Source of the DNA: Burkholderiaceae bacterium
Lineage (GTDB): Bacteria > Pseudomonadota > Gammaproteobacteria > Burkholderiales > Burkholderiaceae_E
Assembly: GCA_023384005.1 (NCBI GenBank)
Contig: JAHDXY010000014.1
Span: 1 to 35,770, forward strand
Length of the DNA stretch: 35,770 nucleotides
Direction of reading: 5' to 3'
The notes beneath the pieces were generated by a model. The model was not told the origin of the DNA. It did not search any database and was given only the letters and a program-made list of their open reading frames with translations. This document shows positions 1 through 9,100 of this stretch, one piece after another (position 1 is the first letter of the stretch; the number at the start of each line of letters is the position of its first letter). The position numbers were made by a program, and so were the translations under genes.

Positions 1-58
1 GTAGCTCGTCAGGCTCATAACCTGAAGGTCGTAGGTTCAAATCCTACTCCCGCAACCA
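1..58 (+). tRNA. Initiator tRNA-fMet (CAT anticodon), 5' end truncated by window edge
   Basis: Sequence gtagctcgtcaggctCATaacctgaaggtcgtaggttcaaatcctactcccgcaacca: D-loop end, anticodon arm with CAT at 16-18, T-arm GTTCAAATC, encoded CCA. Closely resembles the bacterial initiator tRNA 3' portion from memory. Confidence 0.93.
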
Positions 59-75
59 AATCTAACAACAATATC

Positions 76-122
76 AAACGCATAGCCTGAGGTATATTTA
101 TACCACAGGCCTTTTTGCGTTT
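76..122. terminator. Hairpin with T-tract downstream of tRNA-fMet (putative intrinsic terminator)
   Basis: gcctgaggtata (85-96) pairs with tataccacaggc (99-110) with one mismatch, followed by ctttttgcgtttt. An outer aaacgca/tgcgttt pair extends the stem. Confidence 0.7.
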
Positions 123-207
123 TACGTCAACACCACGTCAACAAATCACGAGTCCCCCTACGGCGCCGGGATCGGCCGAGGCGACGCGCCGAGCGGAGCG
201 GCAGGGC

Positions 208-238
208 GGCCGGAATTGATTATTTTTCAATTCCGGCC
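208..238. repeat. Perfect 12-bp inverted repeat overlapping the stop codon of the UPF0149-like gene
   Basis: ggccggaattga (208-219), 7-nt loop, tcaattccggcc (227-238). No adjacent T-run on either strand. Confidence 0.75.
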
Positions 239-910
239 ACAGCACTGCTTGTACTTGCGACCCGATCCGCATGAGCAGGGGTCGTTCCGTCCGGGGCGGG
301 GTGCGGCCTTGTGCGGCTTGCCGGGATTATTGGCCGCAACCGTCCCAGCAAGTTCGGGGCGCGATTGGTGCAGGATCGTCGCCACACAGTTCGGGATCAA
401 GTCGGGCGCCTCAATGTCGATTTCATCGATCTCCTCATCCGTGAACTTGCTGTTGCCGGTGTTGATGTCCTGCAGCGCCATCAGGAAGATTATCGTCGTC
501 CTGGTTTCTTCATCGGCCCGGTCGAGAAGGTTCTCCCAGGCCTCTGGTCGCAGGCGCATCGCGCGGGTGAAGCCATCCACCCAAGGCTCCCAGAGGGTCT
601 CGTCACTGTTCGGGTCCACGGCGTAAATCGGCTCGATCCAGAGCGACCGGGTCATCGCTTCGGCCACGGAATTGTAATGCGTCATGACGGCGCCGATCGT
701 TTCTTCTGCCGCCTTGTGATCGGCGAACTGCGCCTCGCCGGTTTCGCCCCACACCTCTGGGAGCCATTCCGAGGGCGGGATCATCTCAGGGCACGCCAGA
801 ATGCCAGTCACATAGCCGTCGAGTTCGCTGAGCGTCATGGAAAAGTTGTCGACCGGCAGCGCGTGCAGCAGTTCGCTCAGGCGATCCAGCCGTTTCTCGT
901 CGTTATTCAT
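227..910 (-). CDS. UPF0149/YecA-like family protein with C-terminal SEC-C zinc motif
   Basis: Intact 227-aa ORF. C-terminus GRNDPCSCGSGRKYKQCCG is the SEC-C motif. N-terminal region (LSELDGYVTGILACPEMIPPSEWLPEVWG) is typical of UPF0149. Confidence 0.9.
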   Translation of the reverse strand: MNNDEKRLDRLSELLHALPVDNFSMTLSELDGYVTGILACPEMIPPSEWLPEVWGETGEAQFADHKAAEETIGAVMTHYNSVAEAMTRSLWIEPIYAVDPNSDETLWEPWVDGFTRAMRLRPEAWENLLDRADEETRTTIIFLMALQDINTGNSKFTDEEIDEIDIEAPDLIPNCVATILHQSRPELAGTVAANNPGKPHKAAPRPGRNDPCSCGSGRKYKQCCGRN

Positions 911-1006
911 GCCCCGTCCTTTTGTCGCGTGCCGCGCTGATACTCAAATTGCGCCGAGGATTGAAGCCTGTGAGCGCGTGCGGTGCGATTGCTTTTCCAG
1001 GGTCTC

Positions 1007-3178
1007 TCATGCTAGCCATTCATCCAGTTTTGACCAGCGCTGACGCCCGGAGACGTTCTTCACCGCGATGGCTACCGCCTTCTTCTGCCCCACCAGCACG
1101 ACGAGCTTCTTGCCGCGCGTGACGCCGGTGTAGATCAGGTTGCGCTGGAGCATTGCGTAGTGCTGGGTCATGACTGGGATGACTACCGCCGGGTATTCCG
1201 ACCCCTGGCTTTTATGGATCGTGGCAGCATAGGCAGGAACCAGCGTGTCCAGCTCGCCGAAGAGGAAGGCCACGGTGCGCCCGTCGAAATCCACGGCGAC
1301 CTCGCCCTCGTCGAGGTCGACATCCTCGATCATGCCGATGTCGCCATTGTAGACGTCCTTGTCGTAGTCGTTTTCGATCTGCATGACCTTGTCGCCGGGA
1401 GCGAAGGTCCAGCCGAAGCGCTCCACGCGCTTTTCGCCTGCAGGGTTCAGCGCGGCCTGCAACTCGATATTGAGCGAGCGCGCACCGACGCCGCCGCGGT
1501 TCATCGGGCAGAGAACCTGGATGTCCTTGATCGGATCGAAGCCAAAGCGCTGCGGGATGCGCTTGGCGACCAACTCGACGATGCGCGGCACGGCCTGCTC
1601 CGGATCTGCGGCCGGCACGAAATAGAAATCTGCCTCCCCATCGGGCTTGCCGAGATCGGGCAGTCGCCCCGCATTAATTGCATGCGCTGTGGTGATGATC
1701 TTGCTCTGTGCCGCCTGCCGGAATACCTCGGTCAGCCGTACCACCGGCACGGCGCCGGAGCCGATGATGTCGGCCAGCACCTGGCCGGGTCCAACCGAGG
1801 GCAGTTGATCGATATCACCGACAATCAGTAACGCCGCATTGCTGGGCACGGCCTTCAGGAGCGACTGCATCAGCAGCACATCGACCATCGAGCTCTCGTC
1901 AATGACCAGGAGATCGCAGTCGAGCGGGTTCTCGTCGTTGCGCTTGAAGCCGAAGGCCTTCGGGTCGAACTCCAGCAGCCGGTGGATGGTCTTGGCCTCC
2001 ATGCCGGTGGCCTCGGACATGCGCTTGGCCGCGCGGCCCGTGGGCGCGCAGAGCAGAAGCTTCACGTTCTTCGCATCCAGAATACGCAGGATCGAGTTCA
2101 CGATCGTTGTCTTGCCCACTCCGGGGCCACCGGTGATCACCATGAGCTTCGAGCGCAGCGCCAGCCGGATCGCCTCAGCCTGACCGGCGGCAAGGGTGAG
2201 GCCCGTCTTCTGCTCGATCCAGGGCAGCGCCTTGTCTGCATCGATCTCGGGCCAGGGCAGGGCGCCCGCGCGGATGCGCTTTACATGCTCGGAGATCCCG
2301 CGCTCGGCGAGATAAAGCCCTGTCAGGAAGATGCAGTCTGCGTCTCTTACGCGATCGGCCGTCACGGTCTCCTCGGCCAGTTCCTCTTGCAGCGCGCTGT
2401 CGATCAAGGACGCGGGGACCTCGAGCAGCTTGCCTGCCAGACGGATCAGCTCGGCGCGTGGCAGTCCGCAATGTCCATCGCCCAACGCCTCGGTCAGCGC
2501 GAAGGAAATCCCCGCGCGCACGCGGATCATTGCGGTTTTCTCAATGCCGAGTTTCTCTGCAATTACGTCGGCAGTGCGGAACCCGATGCCACGGATGTCC
2601 TTGGCCAGCCGATAGGGGTTCTCGCTCATCACCTGTACGGCAACCGTGCCATAGGCCTTGAAGATGCGCACCGCGCGCGCTGTGCCCACGCCGTGCTGGT
2701 GCAAAAACACCATGATCTCGCGGATCACCTTCTGATCTGCCCAGCCAGCCGTGATCTTCGCCGCGCGCATCGGGCCAATGCCCGCGACCTCGCGCAGCCG
2801 GTCAGGGTTTTCTTCGATGATGTCGAAGACGTCCTTGCCGAACGCCTTGACCAGCCGCTTGGCGTAGACCGGCCCGATGCCCCGGATCATGCCTGAGCCG
2901 AGGTATTTCTCGATCCCGTCGACGGTCGAGGGTGCTGAGGTCCTGAGGAAGTGCGCCTTGAACTGCAGACCGTGCGTGCGATCGTTCAACCAGATCCCGG
3001 AGGCCGTGATCCATTCCCCCGCCGAAATCATCGCGGCATGGCCAACTGTGGTCACTAAGTCCCGGTGTCCCCGCGCTTTCACTCGTAGTACGCAGAAGCC
3101 GTTCTCGGAATTGTGGAAGGTCACCCGTTCAACCAGCCCGGCCAGAACCTCCGTGGGGCTGTCGCCCTGAGGCTTCAT
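1007..3178 (-). CDS. recD2: RecD2-like ATP-dependent DNA helicase (SF1B)
   Basis: Walker A ITGGPGVGKTT, Walker B LLVIDESSMVD, GDIDQLPSVGPGQVL, C-terminal ATIHKSQGSEYPAVV and YTGVTRGKKLVVLVG. N-terminal HhH-like region GIGPVYAKRLVKAFG. Start taken at MKPQG (ATGA overlap with the upstream gene stop). Confidence 0.93.
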   Translation of the reverse strand: MKPQGDSPTEVLAGLVERVTFHNSENGFCVLRVKARGHRDLVTTVGHAAMISAGEWITASGIWLNDRTHGLQFKAHFLRTSAPSTVDGIEKYLGSGMIRGIGPVYAKRLVKAFGKDVFDIIEENPDRLREVAGIGPMRAAKITAGWADQKVIREIMVFLHQHGVGTARAVRIFKAYGTVAVQVMSENPYRLAKDIRGIGFRTADVIAEKLGIEKTAMIRVRAGISFALTEALGDGHCGLPRAELIRLAGKLLEVPASLIDSALQEELAEETVTADRVRDADCIFLTGLYLAERGISEHVKRIRAGALPWPEIDADKALPWIEQKTGLTLAAGQAEAIRLALRSKLMVITGGPGVGKTTIVNSILRILDAKNVKLLLCAPTGRAAKRMSEATGMEAKTIHRLLEFDPKAFGFKRNDENPLDCDLLVIDESSMVDVLLMQSLLKAVPSNAALLIVGDIDQLPSVGPGQVLADIIGSGAVPVVRLTEVFRQAAQSKIITTAHAINAGRLPDLGKPDGEADFYFVPAADPEQAVPRIVELVAKRIPQRFGFDPIKDIQVLCPMNRGGVGARSLNIELQAALNPAGEKRVERFGWTFAPGDKVMQIENDYDKDVYNGDIGMIEDVDLDEGEVAVDFDGRTVAFLFGELDTLVPAYAATIHKSQGSEYPAVVIPVMTQHYAMLQRNLIYTGVTRGKKLVVLVGQKKAVAIAVKNVSGRQRWSKLDEWLA

Positions 3179-3663
3179 GGTGTCCGCACGCCGCGCCGCC
3201 AGTCCCACGGCATGACAAAGCTGCCTGACCAGATGTTGCGCCCAGCGCGCCGCGCTTCAGCCTCAGCGGCAACATAGTCTCGGGAGAATTGCCGGTAGGC
3301 AACCGCCCAGCCTTCGTTGACCATCCAGCGGTTCAGATCCACACCGTCCTGCAAGCAAACAGCGATGGTGCGGCCGTAGCGGTCAATGTCGAGTGTCACG
3401 CAGCTTACGCTGCGTCGCCCGATCCGATCTGACAGGGCCAGTGCTGCCTGCTGTCCGCAACGCCACTGTTGACCAGATGGACGGGTGCAAAGCTGGCGGC
3501 TCTCCGGCGCATCGATCCCATGCAGCCGGATGCGCGTGCCGCGGATTTCCAGACTGTCGCCATCCGTCACACTCGCTACACCCGTGATCGTCTGTGCCGA
3601 AATCGGCAGAGGCAAAAGCAGCAAACAAAGGGTCAGGGTGAGTCGCAGCAAGAAATGGTCCAT
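3175..3663 (-). CDS. Secreted thermonuclease (SNase-like) family protein
   Basis: Signal peptide MDHFLLRLTLTLCLLLLPLPISA, then SVTDGDSLEIRGTRIRLHGIDAPESRQLC, QAALALSDRIG, DRYGRTIAVC, LNRWMVNEGWAVAYRQFS: SNase fold signatures. Confidence 0.92.
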   Translation of the reverse strand: MDHFLLRLTLTLCLLLLPLPISAQTITGVASVTDGDSLEIRGTRIRLHGIDAPESRQLCTRPSGQQWRCGQQAALALSDRIGRRSVSCVTLDIDRYGRTIAVCLQDGVDLNRWMVNEGWAVAYRQFSRDYVAAEAEARRAGRNIWSGSFVMPWDWRRGVRTP

Positions 3664-3827
3664 CTTTGATTTTGGGGATTGGCGAAGATTGCCATGCTTT
3701 TTCTGCCACGCCGACCGCTGCCGGTCGAGTCGCAAAGATTAACGCGCTCGAGTCCAGCCGAGGATTCTCCGCTTTTCCAAAAAACTATGGGTGCTGACGA
3801 CCTTCCTGCTCCAAGTTATAGTGCGCC

Positions 3828-5207
3828 ATGACTTTTGCGTTCTACGATCTCGAAACCACCGGCATCTCACCCGCCTTCGATCAGCCCCTGCAATTCGCCG
3901 CTATTCTGACGGATGCTGAATTCAGGGAGATCGAGCGCGTCAATCTGCGTTGCCGCATCGCGCCCCACATCATTCCCTCGCCATGGGCGCTGGCGGTCAC
4001 CGGTGTGCGTCCAGCGCAGCTGCTGGATCCGGAACTGCCGTTGCTCTTCGAGTTCACCCAAGCTATCGCGGCCCTGATCGCGCGCTGGTCACCTGCCACC
4101 TGGACCGGGTTCAACAGCATCCATTTCGACGAAGAGATGCTGCGCCAGGCCTTCTATCAGAACCTGCAGCCCGACATTTTCGCCACCCAGTTCAACGGGA
4201 ACAATCGGCTCGATATTCTGACGGCGCTCTATGCGGTCTGGTATCGTCAACCTGATCTCTTCGAATGGCCCGTGGATGAAACCGGCCGCGTGCGCTTCAA
4301 GCTGGATCGCATTGCGCCGCTGAATGGCTTGGCGGCGCATAATGCCCATGACGCGCTCGGTGACGTCGAGGCGACGATCCACATCGCGCGCCAGATCGCC
4401 CAGCGCGCGCCAGAGCTCTGGGCAGAGCTCCTGTCCAACCGCGACAAGGGATTGGTGCGGGCGCGCCTCGCGAGCTTCCAGCCCATGGCCCTCGTCGAGC
4501 GCTTCGCAGGCGGTCCGCCCCGCGCGACAATCGGTTGCTTCTGCGGCACGTCGGCCAGCAACCCCAACCAGGCCGCCTTCTTCGATCTCGACGCTGCGGA
4601 TCCGGCAGAGCTTCTGGTTGCTGATGATGCCACTGTTTTTGCAGCGGTGGACGCATCACCCAAGGTCATCCGCTCCCTGAGCATCAACAAGTCACCCGCG
4701 CTTCTCTCCGTGCCTGCTCCCAGCGCCGAGCATCTGCAGCGGGCCGCGGTCATCGCGCAGGCGCCAGAGTTCAGGGCGCGCGTTGCAGAGGCGCTGGCCG
4801 CGCGCTTCCCCAAGGATCCAGCCGCGCCGACGCCGCCCGTTGAAAAGCAGATCTTCGGGGGCTTCTACAGTCAAGCCGACAAGGCGCTGCTTACAGAGTT
4901 CCAGCGCGCAGACTGGCGGCGGCGTCAGGAGATCGTCACCACCCTCAGCGACGCCCGGCTGCGCCAGCTAGGGCGGCGGCTGGTGGCGTTTCACGCGCCC
5001 GAGCTGCTCTCGCCTGAAGAGCGCGCACAGTACGAAGCCTGGCTGGAAGGCCGCTGGTCGGCCGCAGACGTCCCTGAGATCGAGTGGACAGGCAAACACC
5101 GTGCCGATGCGGCACTCGTGGAGATGCGGACCAATGGGGGAGTCGATCTGGGGCTGGTCGACGAGATCGAGGCCTACCTGCAAGACTTTGTTGTAGCCCG
5201 TAGCTGA
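3828..5207 (+). CDS. sbcB: Exonuclease I (SbcB)-like DnaQ-fold 3'-5' exonuclease
   Basis: FYDLETTGISPAFDQPLQFAA (ExoI motif), PSPWALAVTGVRP, GFNSIHFDEEMLRQAFYQNL, NGNNRLDIL, WPVDETGRVRFKLDRIAPLNGLAAHNAHDALGDVEATI. Confidence 0.88.
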   Translation: MTFAFYDLETTGISPAFDQPLQFAAILTDAEFREIERVNLRCRIAPHIIPSPWALAVTGVRPAQLLDPELPLLFEFTQAIAALIARWSPATWTGFNSIHFDEEMLRQAFYQNLQPDIFATQFNGNNRLDILTALYAVWYRQPDLFEWPVDETGRVRFKLDRIAPLNGLAAHNAHDALGDVEATIHIARQIAQRAPELWAELLSNRDKGLVRARLASFQPMALVERFAGGPPRATIGCFCGTSASNPNQAAFFDLDAADPAELLVADDATVFAAVDASPKVIRSLSINKSPALLSVPAPSAEHLQRAAVIAQAPEFRARVAEALAARFPKDPAAPTPPVEKQIFGGFYSQADKALLTEFQRADWRRRQEIVTTLSDARLRQLGRRLVAFHAPELLSPEERAQYEAWLEGRWSAADVPEIEWTGKHRADAALVEMRTNGGVDLGLVDEIEAYLQDFVVARS

Positions 5208-5242
5208 TCCACCTCTGCAAACCCTTCATATGAATCATTTTA

Positions 5243-5272
5243 TTGCGAGGGACTATTTTGTAGTTCTATAGT
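5243..5272 (+). promoter_or_regulatory. Candidate sigma70-like promoter with overlapping inverted repeat upstream of the WYL gene
   Basis: TTGCGA (5243-5248), 18 nt, TATAGT (5267-5272). Inverted repeat ACTAT (5252-5256) N11 ATAGT (5268-5272) overlaps the -10. Sits in an AT-rich intergenic stretch. Confidence 0.5.
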
Positions 5273-5299
5273 GCAAGGGAAGGTCAGGAAGGGAACCGG

Positions 5300-6178
5300 G
5301 TGTCAGGCAAGAAGGCGAAGCAGCTGAATTGGAGTGCATCGAGGCGCAACGAGTTCATCGAGTTCCGGGTGTTCTGGCATGGCCGGATCAACCGCGCTGA
5401 CCTGATGGATACCTTCGGTATCTCGCTGCAGCAGGCATCGCTCGACCTGACACGTTACTCCGAACGCTGGAAGCGGAACCTCGTCTACGACAAGAGCCAG
5501 CGCGCCTATGTCCGCGGCAAGGCTTTCAAGCCACGCTTCATCACTGCCAGCGCCGAGGATTATTTCGCTCAGTTGCGCGCCGTCGATCAGGGCCTGGTCT
5601 CGCCGGATCAGAGCTGGATCAGCGTGTTTCCAAGCTATGGTGCGACGCCAACACCTGCGCGCGGGGTCGCGCCCGAGACATTGCGAGATGTTCTGGCTGC
5701 GATCCATGCGCCCGCTGCCCTTGAGATAACCTACCAGTCCATGTCCCGCCCGGAGCCCAGCGCACGCTGGATCGAACCGCATGCGCTGGCGTTCGACGGG
5801 TTCCGCTGGCACGCTCGTGCGTTTTGCCAGAACGACCAGGTGTTCAAGGACTTCCTGCTGTCGAGGATCGTCGAGATCGGAAAGCAGGGTCCCGTCACGG
5901 CTGATTCTCAGGCTGACACAGAGTGGCACACCGAGGCTGTACTGGAGATCGGCCCGCATCCTGACCTCTCACCAACCCAGCGCCGCGCAATCGAGATGGA
6001 TTACGGGATGGACGGGGGCAGGGCGCAGATCCCGGTGCGCCGGGCACTCTTGTTCTATGCGCTCAAGCGTCTCGGCCTGGACACCGACCCCGCGGCGCGG
6101 CGGCCGCAGGATCAGCAAATCGTACTGGTGAATTCTGACAGGGTGTTTGGCGCGCCCTCGTCAGCCCCGGCGAGATAG
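5300..6178 (+). CDS. WYL-domain transcriptional regulator (BrxR/CapW-like), GTG start
   Basis: N-terminal winged-HTH region (RRNEFIEFRVFWHGRINRADLMDTFGISLQQASLDLTRY); WYL-type region ALEITYQSMSRPEPSARWIEPHALAFDGFRWHARAFCQNDQVFKDFLLSRI; SD-like aggaaggga upstream. Confidence 0.88.
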   Translation: MSGKKAKQLNWSASRRNEFIEFRVFWHGRINRADLMDTFGISLQQASLDLTRYSERWKRNLVYDKSQRAYVRGKAFKPRFITASAEDYFAQLRAVDQGLVSPDQSWISVFPSYGATPTPARGVAPETLRDVLAAIHAPAALEITYQSMSRPEPSARWIEPHALAFDGFRWHARAFCQNDQVFKDFLLSRIVEIGKQGPVTADSQADTEWHTEAVLEIGPHPDLSPTQRRAIEMDYGMDGGRAQIPVRRALLFYALKRLGLDTDPAARRPQDQQIVLVNSDRVFGAPSSAPAR

Positions 6179-6186
6179 GATTTACA

Positions 6187-9100
6187 ATGCGCGCATTTGA
6201 GTACGATCAGCATCTCGTCAGGGCCTACGAGCGGTTTTCTCGTTCATTTGCTTCGATCCGTGCCTCGGACATCCGCGCGGAAGTTGATCAGCAATACGTC
6301 GGCGGTCGGTTCTGGCCGGATTCGCTGCTTTCGCTGAACCCTCGATACGAGCGCGGCAAGTCAGTCGATGACCTAGTTGCTTCAGGCGATCTGGACCCAG
6401 CTACGGGGCAGGTTTTCCGGATCAGCGGTGAGCCGCTGACATTCCACAAGCATCAGGCGCAAGCGATCGCGAAAGGTCAGGCCGGTCAGAGTTTCGTTGT
6501 CACGACAGGCACGGGCTCCGGAAAATCGCTTTGCTTCTTCGTGCCTGTTGTCGACGCCATAATTCGCGCCCGCCGCGCTGGGGCGACCCGAACAACACAG
6601 GCAATCATCATCTATCCGATGAATGCCCTTGCAAACAGTCAGATCAAGGAAATCGAGAAGTTCATCTCGCAGGCGGGATTGCCAGAAGAACTGCGACCTG
6701 TCGTTCGACGCTACACGGGCCAGGAGGGGCTGCAGGAGCGTCTCGAGATCGCGTCGAACCCGCCCGATATCCTGCTCACGAACTTCATGATGGCCGAACT
6801 CCTGCTGACGAGGCAGGACGATGTCGACAGGCGCGTGATCGACAATGCGCGCGGGCTGGCGTTCATCGTCCTCGACGAACTCCATACCTACCGTGGGCGG
6901 CAAGGGGCGGATGTCGCAGTCCTTGTCCGCCGTCTGCGCAACCGCTGTTCGAGCGGGGCGGATCCGCTCTGCATCGGCACGTCTGCTACCATGGCAAGCG
7001 AGGGGACTGATGAGGGCCGAGCCGAAGCGGTAGCAGACGTGGCGTCGAGGCTTTTCGGCGTGCCGATCGGACCGGACGCGATCATTGACGAGTCCCTCGT
7101 TCGTGCGACTGATCATGACCTGAAGCTGGCAGATATCCGGCCCCGCCTGGCGGAAGTCCTCACCGCACCATTGCCAGACGAGTTGAACGATGAAGCGTTG
7201 CGCCATCATCCGTTGGCGGTTTGGTGCGAGCTCGCGCTGGGACTTGATGACGGTCAGTCCTTGCGCCGCAAGAAGCCGATGCCGTTTGAGAAGGCGGTCG
7301 AGTTGTTGGCTGAGGACAGCAAGCTCCCGCAGGCGCAGTGTCGGCAGGCGCTCGAGGCATTTCTGACACGTGTGAGCTTGCCCGAGTATGAGCGCGGCGG
7401 CGAGGGGTCTTCCGCGTTTCTTGCGTTCAAGCTCCACAGGTTCATCTCGGGTGCAGGTGAAGTCTACACCACATTGCGCGATGCGCCGCGGCGCGTGTTT
7501 TTCGAGGGACAGCTCGAGGATCCCGCTGATCGCGGTACGCGCCTCTATCCCACACGCTTTTGCCGCAGCTGCGGACATGAGGTTCACGTTGTCACGCGCA
7601 GCGAAGACGAAAGAGGAACAATATTTCTCGCCCGTGACATAGACGACATTCCGCGAGAGGATCCGGAGGGGGATACCGCCGGATATCTGACACCTACGGG
7701 CGATGATGATCCCGACTATGCGTTCAATGGCGAGACGGGAACCCTGCCAGCAGAGTGGCGAGAAGAGAAAGGTGGTGTTGAGCGCGTCAGGGCCAACCGT
7801 AAGAGCCGCATCCCACAAAGGCTATCCGTACAGGCTGACGGACGAATTGGTCAGGGTAGGGACTTCTGGTTCATCCCGGGCAAGTTCGGTTTCTGCCCGC
7901 GCTGTCTGAATGAGCCAACCCCGAACGCGCGTGAGCGTAGCAAGCTGCCGGGGTTGTCCGGAGAAGGTAGGAGCTCAGCCACGACGTTACTCGTTTCCTC
8001 AGCCCTTCAGTGGATGAAGGGCGACAACAGCGGCGTGCCGCTCGAGAAGCGAAAGCTCCTCGGCTTCACCGACAATCGGCAGGACGCCGCTCTTCAGGCA
8101 GGCCATTTCAATGACTTCCTGTTCGTTGGTCTTCTGCGGGGCGCGATACTTCGTGCCGTGATCGATGCCGGGGATCTCGGGCTGTCCGAAGACGAATTCG
8201 GTCTGAGGGTCGTGCGGGCGCTTGGATTTGTCGCTGGCAACAAGGCCGCCAGAGTTCACTGGATGCAGGATCCCGATGCAGGCGCAGTTGCCAGGGAGGA
8301 AGCTCAGCGCGCCTTGGCAAGGGTCATTGCACACCGTGTCTGGACCGACCTGCGGCGCGGTTGGCGATACACCAGCCCCAACCTGATCGCGCTCAACCTG
8401 ATATCGATCATGTTCGTTGGCCTTGATGATCTGGTCGATGATGAGGGCGCCATAAACGCGTTGCTCCCAGACGGCATCTACCTGGAACGCGCGAAGATCA
8501 GGACGCTTTTGAACGAACTGCTTAAGGCCTTTGTCGAGGGTCAGGCTGTCGACACCGAGTCGCTCGATCTTTCCGTTCTTGACGGCGTGAGCCTGTTATC
8601 GCGAAACCACCTTCGGTCGCCATGGTCCGTTGATCAGAAGGAGGGCTTGCGCGGACGAACGACGTTGCTCTTGCAGGCACCTGGCAAGGACAAGGTGTCC
8701 TTGAAAGAGGAGCGCACCATCATCCGTGCCGGTCATAACTCGCGGATCGCGCGTCTGGTAAACACGCGTGATCTTATGGGCGTCAAGCTGAAGCGCGACG
8801 AGTACCTGGCATTTCTGGACGGACTGATGTCGCTGCTCGGTAATGAGGGTCTGCTTGCGCCCGTCGAGATCGAGGCAGATTTGCATGGATGGAGGCTGGC
8901 CCCAGGAGCCGTCCGCCTCGTCCCTGGCCCAGGTCTTGAGGGTAATGACGACTCAGCCAACCAGTATTTCCGCGATCTTTACATGGGGATCGCGGATGAC
9001 CTGAAATCTGGCGGGAGCGCGTGGTGGGGCCTCGAGAGCCGTGAGCATACGGCGCAGGTCACGCAGAAGCAGCGAGAGTTTCGAGAGTGGCGGTTCCGGT

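Noticed and set aside
124-143. Direct repeat acgtcaaca x2 near tRNA-fMet, considered as integrase remnant or att core
   Set aside because: Only 9 nt with a 2-nt spacer; no integrase ORF and no second copy of the tRNA end seen in the window.
208-238. Perfect inverted repeat as intrinsic terminator of the UPF0149-like gene
   Set aside because: No T-run follows the stem on either strand and it overlaps the stop codon; kept as a repeat, not called a terminator.
6382-7818. 478-aa minus-strand ORF
   Set aside because: Antisense to the helicase N-terminal domain, which has canonical motifs; no domain on the antisense frame.
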